This document shows positions 46,140-55,429 of a stretch of DNA of 64,000 bases, piece after piece. Position 1 is the first letter of the stretch. The number at the start of each line of letters is the position of its first letter. Location: positions 2,049,051 to 2,113,050 of the forward strand of contig NZ_CP124862.1 in the NCBI RefSeq assembly GCF_030013905.1, in the 5' to 3' direction. Origin of the DNA: Petroclostridium sp. X23. Its GTDB lineage: Bacteria; Bacillota; Clostridia; SK-Y3. Both the position numbers and the translations under genes were made by a program. The notes below the pieces were generated by a model. The model ran no database searches and had not been told where the DNA came from. It saw only the letters and a list, made by a program, of their open reading frames with translations.

Positions 46140-48074
46140 TTAATATTTCCTTGCTTTCTCCAGCTCTCTCTTCAACTCTTCGGTAGCTTTTACGACACTC
46201 TCTTTCTCTGCTACTTCAGCGTTACCAACTCTCCACCACGATTCATAACCATGGGTCATAGTCTTTGGCAGCACTTTAATATCAATTAAGGTTGATACCT
46301 TCTGCTTCTTGGCATCCAACACGGCTGCTTTCAACTCTTCTTCGGTTCTGACGGTATAAGTCTTACATCCATAAGCCTCAGCGTTTTTTGCGAAATCGAT
46401 AGCTACCAATCCGCCATCCAATTTTCCTGTCTCAGCATTTCTATACCTGAATTCCGTTCCAAAACTCCCCATACCGTTCCCCATTTGAAGGTTATTGATA
46501 CATCCGAAAGCCATATTATCAAATAACAGTACATTAATCTTCTTTCTCTCCTGGATAGACGTTGGTAATTCCGAATGAAGCATCATATACGAGCCGTCGC
46601 CTACCATTGCATAGACTTCTTGCTGTGGACAAGCGATCTTAACACCCAATGCAGCCGTAACTTCATATCCCATACATGAATATCCGTATTCCATATGGTA
46701 AGTATCCGGTTTCTTTGCTCTCCAAACCCTCTGCATATCGCCCGGAAGACTGCCCGAAGAACCTACAACCACCGCATCTTGATCCAAAAGCTCATCCAAA
46801 ATCCCCAAAACCCTTGTCTGTGTTAAGCAAGAGCCGGTTTGTTCTTTAAATTCAGCCAGTACATGATCAATATGTCCTGCCACTTCAGGCTCAAACGCTT
46901 CTCCGGTATAATTTATATGAAACAGTCGATTTAACTCATCAAACCAATTCTCTTTTGCTTCTTTGATTTCATTTGTATACGCCGATGCATACCCTTCTTT
47001 CTCCAACGTTTCTGTTAGCATCTCCAAAGCTGCCTTGCCATCTGCCACGACTTTGGTACCATCTAATTTGAAGGCATCAAATGCAGCGATATTGATATTC
47101 AGGAAGTCTACATCAGGATTTTGAAACAGCCATTTTGAAGCTGTGGTAAAATCAGTGTATCTTGTTCCTACACCGATCACCAAATCCGCTTCTTTTGCAA
47201 TAACATTGGCTGCCGACTCTCCGGTTGTTCCCATTCCACCCAGATTCAACGGATGATTCCATGTAATGGCACTCTTCCCCGCCTGTGTCTCACCAAATGG
47301 AATATTGAATTTCTCAGCAAATATTCTAAACGTTTCTGCCGCTTCCGAGTACCTTACTCCGCCGCCGCAAACCAACATAGGCTTTCTCTTGGATTTAATT
47401 AACTCAACGGCATCTTTAATCATTTCCTTGCTAGGCGGTCTTCTTTCGATTCTATGCACCCTTTTCATAAAGAAGTGCGATGGATAATCATAAGCTTCTC
47501 CTTGAACATCCTGCGGAAGTGCAATGGTCACCGCACCGGTATCCGCTGGGTCCGTTAGTACTCTCATTGCGTTGATCATCGCCGTCATCAATTGTTCCGG
47601 TCTGTTAATCCTATCCCAATATTTACTTACTGCTTTAAACGCGTCATTTGTTGTAAGGGTCAAGTCATGATAATGCTCCACTTGTTGAAGTACCGGGTCC
47701 GGCTGCCGAGTGGCATAGGTATCTCCCGGAAGGAATAAAACCGGAATCCTATTAGCGGTTGCTGTGGCTGCTGCTGTAACCATATTTGCCGCTCCCGGAC
47801 CTATGGATGAAGTACATGCGTAAATCTGTTTTCTGAGTTTTTGCTTCGCAAACCCCATGGCCGCATGTGCCATTCCCTGTTCATTTCTTCCCTGATGAAC
47901 TGTAAGCTCCCCGTTATCCTGCTCCAATGCCTGACCTATTCCTAGAACATTTCCATGTCCGAAAATAGTGAATATCCCTTTTACAAACTTTTGTTGTTTA
48001 CCGTCAAATTCGACATATTGATTATCCAAAAATCTTACCAAAGCCTGCGCCGTTGTTAAACGTATGGTTTCCAT
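46140..48074 (-). CDS. iolD: 3D-(3,5/4)-trihydroxycyclohexane-1,2-dione hydrolase
   Basis: IolD opens the inositol ring with thiamine diphosphate to give 5-deoxy-glucuronate. The protein (644 residues) starts [22 protein letters not shown]. It shows the N-terminal Glu region, [16 protein letters not shown], and the cofactor motif [18 protein letters not shown] ending in N-type residues near [10 protein letters not shown]. Length is normal for IolD. The start at 48074 follows a purine-rich AGGGAG region. Confidence 0.94.
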   Translation of the reverse strand: METIRLTTAQALVRFLDNQYVEFDGKQQKFVKGIFTIFGHGNVLGIGQALEQDNGELTVHQGRNEQGMAHAAMGFAKQKLRKQIYACTSSIGPGAANMVTAAATATANRIPVLFLPGDTYATRQPDPVLQQVEHYHDLTLTTNDAFKAVSKYWDRINRPEQLMTAMINAMRVLTDPADTGAVTIALPQDVQGEAYDYPSHFFMKRVHRIERRPPSKEMIKDAVELIKSKRKPMLVCGGGVRYSEAAETFRIFAEKFNIPFGETQAGKSAITWNHPLNLGGMGTTGESAANVIAKEADLVIGVGTRYTDFTTASKWLFQNPDVDFLNINIAAFDAFKLDGTKVVADGKAALEMLTETLEKEGYASAYTNEIKEAKENWFDELNRLFHINYTGEAFEPEVAGHIDHVLAEFKEQTGSCLTQTRVLGILDELLDQDAVVVGSSGSLPGDMQRVWRAKKPDTYHMEYGYSCMGYEVTAALGVKIACPQQEVYAMVGDGSYMMLHSELPTSIQERKKINVLLFDNMAFGCINNLQMGNGMGSFGTEFRYRNAETGKLDGGLVAIDFAKNAEAYGCKTYTVRTEEELKAAVLDAKKQKVSTLIDIKVLPKTMTHGYESWWRVGNAEVAEKESVVKATEELKRELEKARKY

Positions 48075-48135
48075 CTTCTTCTCATCTCCCTTCTGATCTA
48101 ACACTCACTAAAAATACTATACTTTCTGTAATGCT

Positions 48136-48927
48136 TTATTTGTCCGGCCATATTTTTGCCTCTTTATCCATCACCCATGTATGCTCCTCGACAAAAGTAG
48201 GCGTGATATACGGATTGCTATCCAAATGTCTGATCACCCAAAGATAGTACATCGCATATCCGGGAGCTGTAGCTTGAGGGTGTGTAAGACCTTCAGCAAT
48301 TGTAACGGTATCATTGTTTCGTACTTTAACAACATCTTCACCTAATTCCGCATATCCGAATCCGTTTTCCGGATAGAACTTATAGAAATAAATCTCCGGC
48401 TGCGGATGATGGTGCGGCGGGTAGCTTGACCATTTTCCCGGATGGTCAATCACTTCTCCTAAAACCAGATTGGCATGTTCCGTATTAGATTTGTCAAAAA
48501 TCGTTCTAACCGTTCTTGTCGAGGTTTCCTTCATGGTCCCTTGGCCGCGCTGTTCACTCATACATTCTTCAGGAGTATACAGTTTAGCAGGGAATGATTT
48601 TTCATTGTTTGTCGCTTGTACTGCAATCTCTGAGTCTTCTGAAACCGAAGTAATAGTGACTCTTTCATTTTGGGGTACATGCAGGCACCATGGATTTTCA
48701 TCGAAACAGGAAACCCTTTTTGCGGTGACTTTATGCTCATCCCATTCAAATATTACCTCGCCTTTTATGAGTAGATACGCTCTTTCCTTGTCATCTACAC
48801 TGATCATCTTTTGTTCCTGATCCAGCTTAAGAATACCGAAATCCATCAGCATATCGCTGTGCTTCCCATTCATTTGGGTTATTGCATTGTACCCATTGTT
48901 AAAAGAACCTTGCTGACGTATTCTCAT
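48136..48927 (-). CDS. iolB: 5-deoxy-glucuronate isomerase
   Basis: IolB converts 5-deoxy-glucuronate to 2-deoxy-5-keto-gluconate. The 263-residue bicupin shows the metal-binding SSYPPHHHPQPEIYFYKF and the closing AEGLTHPQATAPGYAMYYLWVIRH. The remaining sequence matches the usual length for the family. It lies second in the operon, 12 bases after the aldehyde dehydrogenase gene. Confidence 0.94.
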   Translation of the reverse strand: MRIRQQGSFNNGYNAITQMNGKHSDMLMDFGILKLDQEQKMISVDDKERAYLLIKGEVIFEWDEHKVTAKRVSCFDENPWCLHVPQNERVTITSVSEDSEIAVQATNNEKSFPAKLYTPEECMSEQRGQGTMKETSTRTVRTIFDKSNTEHANLVLGEVIDHPGKWSSYPPHHHPQPEIYFYKFYPENGFGYAELGEDVVKVRNNDTVTIAEGLTHPQATAPGYAMYYLWVIRHLDSNPYITPTFVEEHTWVMDKEAKIWPDK

Positions 48928-48939
48928 GTGATCACTCCT

Positions 48940-50331
48940 TTAGTTTTTCATTATATCTCCAAACAGTTCTTCATCACTTGGAATGACCGCTTGGATTGGG
49001 CATGCTATCCAAGTTATATTGATAAAATGCTTCCATCCGATATTTTCAGTTGTAATATTGCCGCCCCAAGTACCGCATCCTAAAGTCATGGTAAACGGCA
49101 TGCCATTGACCCAATCCCCTGTGTTTCCGTAACATTGAGGCTGTCTAACCATGATCCTGCTTACCTTGGTCTTAGACCCCAGCTCTATCATACGGTCATC
49201 ATTTGTGGTATGGATTCCGCACGAATGACCTTTGCCCTGATAGTCGGTAATGGCGTTTACTTTATCAATTGCTTCTTCAAAAGTTCTGTACTTATACAAA
49301 GCGACTACTACCGACAACTTTTCTCCTGAGAACGGATAGTCTTTTCCTATTCCTTGCTCTTCCACCATGATAAATTTTCTATCTTCACTCAGTTCTATTC
49401 CGGCTGCTTGCGCAATAGTTTGTGCCGGTTGCGCGATAATTTTCGGATTCAAATGCCCATCAACCCAAAGTGCATTTTGGAGCTTTTCTTTTTCCTGAGC
49501 ACTTACCAGATACCCGCCTTCTTCTTTTAAAGCTTGAATCATTTCTTCATATATACTCTCATGAATAATTAATGAATTTTCTGCAGAACAGCTTGTTGCA
49601 TAATCAAAAGTTTTGCTCAACATGATTTTATGCGCCGCATCTTTAATATCCGCGGTTTCATCCACGATAATTACAGCATTTCCGGTTCCTACGCCATAAG
49701 CCGGTGTACCCGAGCTATAAGCAGCTCTTACCATTGGGCTTCCACCCGTTGCTACAATTAAATCGCATTGTTTCATCACTTCATTGCTGATTTCCAAAGT
49801 GGGGTCTTCCACCGTTACAATCAAGTCTTCCGGAGCACCGTATTTCTTTAATGTTTCACGCATCATGTCTACGATTCTCTTATTGGTCTTTTTTGTACGC
49901 GGATGCGGTGAAAACACAATCGCGTTTCTTCCTTTTACAGCACACATGGCCTTGGCAAAAGGTGTTGCTTCCGGATTGGTACATGGGACCAGCGCTCCGA
50001 TCACGCCAACCGGCTTCGCAATTTTTATCAGTCCCTTTTTCTCATCTCTTTCGATAACACCTACGGATTTTTCATCTTTAATATCTCTTAGCAGACCTCT
50101 TATCTTCTTTTGCAACTTAGTATATTTTCCCTGATAATTTCCCAATCTTGATTCTTCAACAGCCATTTTTGAGATTTCTTGCGCGTTACCTTCCTGTACC
50201 GCTGTCCATGCAAGCGCTTTTACCAGTTTATCTACCTTCTCCTGTGTATAGGATTCAGCGATTTCCTGCGCCTTTCTAGCTCTTTGCATCAACCCCGCTA
50301 CATATTCCTGAGCATTCATTTCACTATTCAT
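48940..50331 (-). CDS. CoA-acylating aldehyde dehydrogenase, first gene of inositol operon
   Basis: The 463-residue protein belongs to the acylating aldehyde dehydrogenase group (AdhE N-terminal half or sulfoacetaldehyde dehydrogenase SauS type). It has PVGVIGALVPCTNPEATPFAKAMCAVKGRN, VATGGSPMVRAAYSSGTPAYGVGTGNA, and the catalytic cysteine segment DYATSCSAENSLI. It does not look like IolA/MmsA, which is longer and has different N-terminal motifs. In this operon it could oxidise malonate semialdehyde or a product of it to a CoA thioester; this is inference. A LacI-type operator lies about 185 bases upstream of its start. Confidence 0.85.
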   Translation of the reverse strand: MNSEMNAQEYVAGLMQRARKAQEIAESYTQEKVDKLVKALAWTAVQEGNAQEISKMAVEESRLGNYQGKYTKLQKKIRGLLRDIKDEKSVGVIERDEKKGLIKIAKPVGVIGALVPCTNPEATPFAKAMCAVKGRNAIVFSPHPRTKKTNKRIVDMMRETLKKYGAPEDLIVTVEDPTLEISNEVMKQCDLIVATGGSPMVRAAYSSGTPAYGVGTGNAVIIVDETADIKDAAHKIMLSKTFDYATSCSAENSLIIHESIYEEMIQALKEEGGYLVSAQEKEKLQNALWVDGHLNPKIIAQPAQTIAQAAGIELSEDRKFIMVEEQGIGKDYPFSGEKLSVVVALYKYRTFEEAIDKVNAITDYQGKGHSCGIHTTNDDRMIELGSKTKVSRIMVRQPQCYGNTGDWVNGMPFTMTLGCGTWGGNITTENIGWKHFINITWIACPIQAVIPSDEELFGDIMKN

Positions 50332-50513
50332 TATGCATTCCTCCTTTTATTAGTTTGAGAGTAATACCTATTTCACCATCATTGTTAAAATAAATTTGTC
50401 CAAATATCATAGGCTTTTTTCTATATATTTCCCTCCCTCATTGACGATTATTGGTCTTAAAAACTATTCCATTCGCTACGAATATACAGCTTCTATACGG
50501 TTTCGACTTTTTT

Positions 50514-50528
50514 CGCAAACGTTTACGG
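50514..50528. promoter_or_regulatory. LacI-type operator before the inositol operon
   Basis: CGCAAACGTTTACGG is a near-perfect palindrome centred on AACGTT. A second copy, CCGTAAACGTTTAAT, precedes the lacI gene at 51562-51576. This pairing identifies the likely binding site of the adjacent LacI regulator. Confidence 0.7.
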
Positions 50529-50542
50529 ACTAAAATAAAAAA

Positions 50543-51544
50543 TTATACACCTTTACAGGTTTTTCTGATCATTAATTGTGGCTCAACAATTCTTTGTATA
50601 GGGTCACTTTTAATATCTTGAAGTTGATCAAGTATAATTTCTACACATAACTCACCAATTTTATATTTAGGTTGATGAATGGTAGTCAGCTGAATCTTGT
50701 CTAATGAAGCAAAAGAGATATCATCAAATCCGACGACCGAAATATCACTTGGAACATGAAGTCCGAATTCCTCTACCGCTTGTATAACTCCCAAAGCAAT
50801 AATATCGTTACCGGCCAGAATGGCTGTGGGAACGTCATTTTTAATTAATAAGTCTTTGGTAAGTGTATAACCGCTTTGCTGTTTGAACTGTCCATAACGT
50901 ACATAGTACGGCAATATAGGTATCCCATATTTCTCCAATGTATCATGATATCCCTTTAGCCGATCCTGGTTTGTTGTATTGTCTTCTTGTCCACCTATAA
51001 ACGCAATTTTTTTATGCCCTAATTTTATAACATACTCTGTAGCAATTACAGCACTTTTATAATCATCGGTTACTACAAAGCTACACCCTTCGCACAAAGG
51101 CTTATACGCTGCAAACACAATCGGTACATACCCATTTCTTTCATTTATAAGATAAGAAACCTCATTGGATACAGGACCAATGACAATCCCATCTACTCTT
51201 TTTCCATATAAGGCTTTTAGATACTCTTTTTCTTTATTCAAATTCCAGTTTGAATTACACAAAAAAACTTGGTAGCCATTACGATTAGCGCAGTCCTCAA
51301 TTCCTTGAGCAACTTCAGTAAAAAAAGGATTTGTGATATCGGGAATAATAAGACCGAGCGTATGGGTGTTTTTTGTAACCAAACCTTTTGCAAGTGCGTT
51401 TGGGGTATACCCCATATCCTTTGCCAGCTGCTTTATCTTCGTTTTGGTTTTTCCACTTACCTCCGGATGGTCCGAAAGCGCCCTGGAAACGGTTGCATAT
51501 GATACATTGGCAGCTTTAGCAATATCTTTAATGGTTACACTCAT
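50543..51544 (-). CDS. LacI-family transcriptional regulator of inositol genes
   Basis: The 333-residue protein has the LacI HTH at residues 4-50 (TIKDIAKAANVSYATVSRAL and the hinge NALAKGLV) and a periplasmic-binding-like ligand domain with FGLHVPSDISVVGFDDISFASLD. It lies just upstream of the aldehyde dehydrogenase-iolG operon on the same strand. Two matching operators flank it, so it probably represses both itself and the operon until an inositol-pathway ligand binds. Regulators of iol genes in bacilli (IolR) are of a different family. Confidence 0.9.
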   Translation of the reverse strand: MSVTIKDIAKAANVSYATVSRALSDHPEVSGKTKTKIKQLAKDMGYTPNALAKGLVTKNTHTLGLIIPDITNPFFTEVAQGIEDCANRNGYQVFLCNSNWNLNKEKEYLKALYGKRVDGIVIGPVSNEVSYLINERNGYVPIVFAAYKPLCEGCSFVVTDDYKSAVIATEYVIKLGHKKIAFIGGQEDNTTNQDRLKGYHDTLEKYGIPILPYYVRYGQFKQQSGYTLTKDLLIKNDVPTAILAGNDIIALGVIQAVEEFGLHVPSDISVVGFDDISFASLDKIQLTTIHQPKYKIGELCVEIILDQLQDIKSDPIQRIVEPQLMIRKTCKGV

Positions 51545-51561
51545 GTTAGACCTCTTTCGTT

Positions 51562-51576
51562 CCGTAAACGTTTAAT
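51562..51576. promoter_or_regulatory. LacI-type operator before lacI
   Basis: CCGTAAACGTTTAAT lies 17 bases upstream of the lacI start and shares the core GTAAACGTTT with the site at 50514-50528. It suggests autoregulation. Confidence 0.65.
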
Positions 51577-51794
51577 ATTTATGTTTTTATTATATCACCA
51601 GTAGTTATCGATGTCAACTTTGAAATAGTTAAACCTAAATTAAAACTGATTCAGTGGTTTTAATTGATGTACATTCATAATTCCACATCAAATATTTTTT
51701 ACAATTACGATATCTATGCATATGCATAAAGGAAAGGACGCAGTTATTTTTGTTCATGTGCAAACACGATTTCGCCGACGTCCTCTTTCTCTTA

Positions 51795-52811
51795 TTAATC
51801 TAATATAATCAGCCTATTGTTTTCAAATGATTCTTTACATCCATAAGCGATAATTGTTGCATTGGTACCATCATAAACATTTACACCCGGCTTTCTGTTT
51901 TCTATGATACAGTTTATAAATTCCTGCATTTCACTTAGATAAGCCTTTTCAAATCTTTCCAAAAATCCCCCGACACATTCTTTTACAGCACCGGTATCAT
52001 TAAATACCGTAACAAGATTCTTCTCGGGTACCGTGCCTATTCTCAAGCTTCCTTCGGTTCCGACAATTTCAGTTTCTATATGGTATCCGTGCGCACAGGT
52101 TCTTCCGGCATAAAACATGCCTATCGCACCGTTTTTAAATTGTATAAGTGCTGCGCCATTATCAATATCTTGGTACTTTGCAAACTCTTCATATGTGAAA
52201 CAATCTCCAACCGCATAGATGCTTTTAGCTTCCGACCCTAAATACCACCTTGCCAAGTCAATATCATGAATCGCCAAGTCAAGGAATATCCCTCCACTCT
52301 TTTCTGCGAAGGCAATAGCTCCCTTGATAGACTTCACTGGATCCAAACCATAACACCTTATTAAGATAGGTTTGCCAATCGCCCCTTCTGCGATTTTCCT
52401 TTTGGCGTAAGCATAGGAATCGTCATATCTTCTCATAAACCCTAAAAAAAACACTTGATCTACATGCTTTTCTACTGCTTTCTCTGCGCGTCTGCATTCT
52501 GCAATATCGACTCCCAGCGGTTTTTCGCTGAACACATGAAAACCTGCGTCCAATGCTGCAATGATGTGGTTGCAGTGTTCCGTAGAAGAAGATGAAATAG
52601 CGATCGCATCCAAGTCTTTATTTTTAAGCATTTCATTGAAATCCGTATAACCATGAGGGATATTCCAGCTTTTCATCACCTCATCCAATTCTTCTTTAAC
52701 GATGCTGCATACTGCAGCCAGTTCCGCATTTGGAATTCTAAAAGCGATATTTTCGGCATGTTTTCTTCCTAGCCTTCCAAGGCCAACTGCACCGATTTTA
52801 ATTTTTTTCAT
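51795..52811 (-). CDS. Gfo/Idh/MocA oxidoreductase, inositol dehydrogenase-like
   Basis: The protein (338 residues) is a paralogue of the IolG at 42969. It starts KKIKIGAVGLGRLGRKHAENIAFRIPNAELAAV, has FSEKPLGVD and GGIFLDLAIHDIDLARWYLG. It follows the sugar ABC transporter genes as the last gene of that operon, so it probably oxidises another inositol isomer or a related cyclitol brought in by the transporter. The start at 52811 has GGGGAG upstream; the longer frame does not. Confidence 0.88.
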   Translation of the reverse strand: MKKIKIGAVGLGRLGRKHAENIAFRIPNAELAAVCSIVKEELDEVMKSWNIPHGYTDFNEMLKNKDLDAIAISSSSTEHCNHIIAALDAGFHVFSEKPLGVDIAECRRAEKAVEKHVDQVFFLGFMRRYDDSYAYAKRKIAEGAIGKPILIRCYGLDPVKSIKGAIAFAEKSGGIFLDLAIHDIDLARWYLGSEAKSIYAVGDCFTYEEFAKYQDIDNGAALIQFKNGAIGMFYAGRTCAHGYHIETEIVGTEGSLRIGTVPEKNLVTVFNDTGAVKECVGGFLERFEKAYLSEMQEFINCIIENRKPGVNVYDGTNATIIAYGCKESFENNRLIILD

Positions 52812-52887
52812 TACTTGTTCTCCCCTTACCATTGCAAAATTTATAATTAATATTTTCATGGAGAAAATCTATTGTTATAAAGTCTTT

Positions 52888-53838
52888 CTATTTTTGGTAT
52901 TTATCGATTAATACGGCAATAACGATAACTACACCAATAATTACCTGCTGCAAGTAAGAAGATACATTTAAGATATTCAATCCATTTCGAAGTACTCCCA
53001 TGATTAATGCACCTATGAGCGTTCCTGTAATTTTACCCTCTCCTCCTACTGTACTGGTACCACCAATAACCGTTGCAGCAATCGCATCCAACTCATAGTT
53101 CATACCAGCAATTGGCTGTGCAGAATTCAATCTTGCTGTTAGAACGATAGCGCCTACTGCTGACATTAACCCGCTTATTGAATAAATTGCAACTTTATAC
53201 CTATTTACATTGATACCGGATAATCTTGTAGCTTCTTCATTTCCTCCGATGGCATAAGTGTATCTTCCCAATCTTGTATATTTCAAAATATAATATGCCG
53301 CTGCGTATAAAACAATCGTAATAATAATCTGCGATGGAATCCCAAATAAATCTCCCGTTCCGAACCATCTAAATGCTTTATCGAAACCAGATACAGGTCG
53401 TCCATTTGTGTAAACCAACGCAAGGCCTCTTGAAATAGACATCATCCCTAATGTCGCTATAAAAGGCGGCAATTTCCCTTTGGTAATCAAGAATCCGTTA
53501 ATAAATCCGCACAACACCCCGATACTAACGCCAATCAATAGGCTTACAACCAAAGGATGGCCTGCCTGCAGGGAGCTGCCCATTACAACACCAGCAAAAG
53601 CCACGATGGAGCCTACCGATAGATCAATACCTCCGGTAAGAATAACAAAAGTTAAACCTATCGCTATAATCGCATTAATAGATGATTGCATAACAACGTT
53701 AACTAAATTGTTTAGCGAAAGGAAAACCGGTGCAAATATGCTAATTACAATACACATTAGTACGAGTCCTATGAAAGTTGCAAAATCTCTAACGCTGAAT
53801 ATCTGAAGTTTTTCAGCTTTATTCACTCCTGCATTCAT
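52888..53838 (-). CDS. RbsC-type sugar ABC permease
   Basis: The 316-residue protein has about eight to ten membrane segments and the RbsC/AraH signatures LTFVILTGGIDLSVGSIVAFAGVV and IGGTSTVGGEGKITGTLIGALIMGVLRNGLNIL. It overlaps the ATPase gene by four bases. With the ATPase and binding protein it forms a ribose/inositol-type importer. The placement beside two iolG genes favours inositol. Confidence 0.92.
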   Translation of the reverse strand: MNAGVNKAEKLQIFSVRDFATFIGLVLMCIVISIFAPVFLSLNNLVNVVMQSSINAIIAIGLTFVILTGGIDLSVGSIVAFAGVVMGSSLQAGHPLVVSLLIGVSIGVLCGFINGFLITKGKLPPFIATLGMMSISRGLALVYTNGRPVSGFDKAFRWFGTGDLFGIPSQIIITIVLYAAAYYILKYTRLGRYTYAIGGNEEATRLSGINVNRYKVAIYSISGLMSAVGAIVLTARLNSAQPIAGMNYELDAIAATVIGGTSTVGGEGKITGTLIGALIMGVLRNGLNILNVSSYLQQVIIGVVIVIAVLIDKYQK

Positions 53839-55331
53839 TTTTTATTCCCTCCTGTAGCAAAATGTAATACCTTCTCCTGTGTTGCCTCCTGTCTTGTAAG
53901 TTCTCCGGTAATTTTTCCTTCATGCATAATATAGATCCTATCGCTCATTCCAAGCACTTCCGGAAGTTCCGAGGAAACCATGATGACAGTGGCGCCTTGT
54001 TTGGTTAATTCGTTCATCAATTTATAAATTTCCACCTTGGCTCCTACATCAATTCCTCTGGTAGGCTCATCAATGATGAGTATATCCGATTGTGTGGCAA
54101 TCCATTTTGCCAAAACTACTTTTTGTTGATTCCCGCCGCTTAAAAACTTCACTTTTTGATGTAGAGCCGGTGTTTTAATATTTAAATCTTTTACCAATTG
54201 ATCACACAATTCCTTTTCTTCACTAAAACTAATGGCTGTATTCTTTGTGATTTTCTCCAGATTTGAAAGCGTGATATTTTGCTTAACGTCAAGCTTCAAG
54301 ACGAGACCTTGATGTTTTCTATCTTCAGTTAAAAAACCTATTCTGTTCTTTATCGCATCCTTAGGCGATTTAATAGTGACTTTCTCTCCATTTACAAATA
54401 TTTCACCACTATCGACCGGATCTGCTCCAAAGATAGCGCGCATAAGTTCTGTTCTTCCTGCTCCCATCAGGCCTGCAAATCCCACTACTTCTCCTTTGTT
54501 TACATGAAAGGAGACATTTTTTAATCTCTTTCCTTGATTCAAGTTTCGTACTTCCAAAGATTTCGCTCCAACCGGCGCACATTCTTTGGGAAATTTTTCA
54601 TTCAATGTTCTGCCTACCATCATTTGAATCAATCCGTCAATACTGGTTTCCTTTACATTGACTGTTCCCACATACTGCCCATCTCTTAACACGGTTACAC
54701 GGTCACCAATTTCCAAAAGCTCTTCCATTCTATGAGATATATATACAATACATACTCCCTTGTTTTTCAAATCTCTGATAGTTTTGAAAAGTTCCTGAAT
54801 CTCTCTTTCGGTAAGTGATGATGTAGGTTCATCCATAACTATTACATCCGGATTATAGGATAGCGCTTTTGAAATTTCTACCATCTGCTGCTGCGCAATA
54901 GTAAGATTTTTCACTATCGTCTTTCCATTAATCTTCACACCCAGATTATCTAATAATGTTTGCGCATCTCTATTTACTTTCTTCCAATCAATTTGAATAC
55001 CTATTCTCGGTTCACGTCCTAGAAAAATGTTTTCTGCGACGCTCAAAAACGGAACCAGGTTCAATTCCTGAAATATCATGCTGATGCCTTTTTCCTCCGC
55101 ATCCTTAATACTCTTTATTTCATACGGCTGCCCTTTCAGAAAAATCTTTCCGTCCGTCTGTTTATACACACCTGTAAGAATTTTCATCAAGGTGGATTTT
55201 CCTGCACCATTCTCACCCAGCAACACATGCACTTCGCCTTTACGTGTTTCAAAGCTTACATTATCCAATGCCCTAACCCCTGGGAATTCCATTGTTATAT
55301 TATTCATTTGAACTACTATTTCACCTTGCAT
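53835..55331 (-). CDS. RbsA-type sugar ABC ATPase (two domains)
   Basis: Two ATPase domains lie in tandem. The first has GENGAGKST, IAQQQMVEISKAL and MDEPTSSLTERE. The second has the degenerate P-loop GLMGAGRTEL, signature LSGGNQQKVVLAKW and IDEPTRGIDVGAK. This is the usual RbsA layout (498 residues). The ATG at 55331 has GGAGTGGG upstream. An 89-base gap with a hairpin separates it from the binding protein gene. Confidence 0.93.
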   Translation of the reverse strand: MQGEIVVQMNNITMEFPGVRALDNVSFETRKGEVHVLLGENGAGKSTLMKILTGVYKQTDGKIFLKGQPYEIKSIKDAEEKGISMIFQELNLVPFLSVAENIFLGREPRIGIQIDWKKVNRDAQTLLDNLGVKINGKTIVKNLTIAQQQMVEISKALSYNPDVIVMDEPTSSLTEREIQELFKTIRDLKNKGVCIVYISHRMEELLEIGDRVTVLRDGQYVGTVNVKETSIDGLIQMMVGRTLNEKFPKECAPVGAKSLEVRNLNQGKRLKNVSFHVNKGEVVGFAGLMGAGRTELMRAIFGADPVDSGEIFVNGEKVTIKSPKDAIKNRIGFLTEDRKHQGLVLKLDVKQNITLSNLEKITKNTAISFSEEKELCDQLVKDLNIKTPALHQKVKFLSGGNQQKVVLAKWIATQSDILIIDEPTRGIDVGAKVEIYKLMNELTKQGATVIMVSSELPEVLGMSDRIYIMHEGKITGELTRQEATQEKVLHFATGGNKK

Positions 55332-55370
55332 CCAACCCACTCCTTTCCTTGAAAGTAGCTTTATAGCTTA

Positions 55371-55417
55371 CGGTTCACAGCCTATCAAACAAATATTATT
55401 TAATAAACTGTGAACCG
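55371..55417. repeat. GTTCACAG hairpin between binding-protein and ATPase genes
   Basis: CGGTTCACAG and CTGTGAACCG form a 10-base-pair stem with a 27-base loop, inside the transporter operon. The unit belongs to the family seen at 27023-27397. It may stabilise the upstream mRNA for the binding protein; this is inference. Confidence 0.65.
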
Positions 55418-55429
55418 TTAAATTACAAA

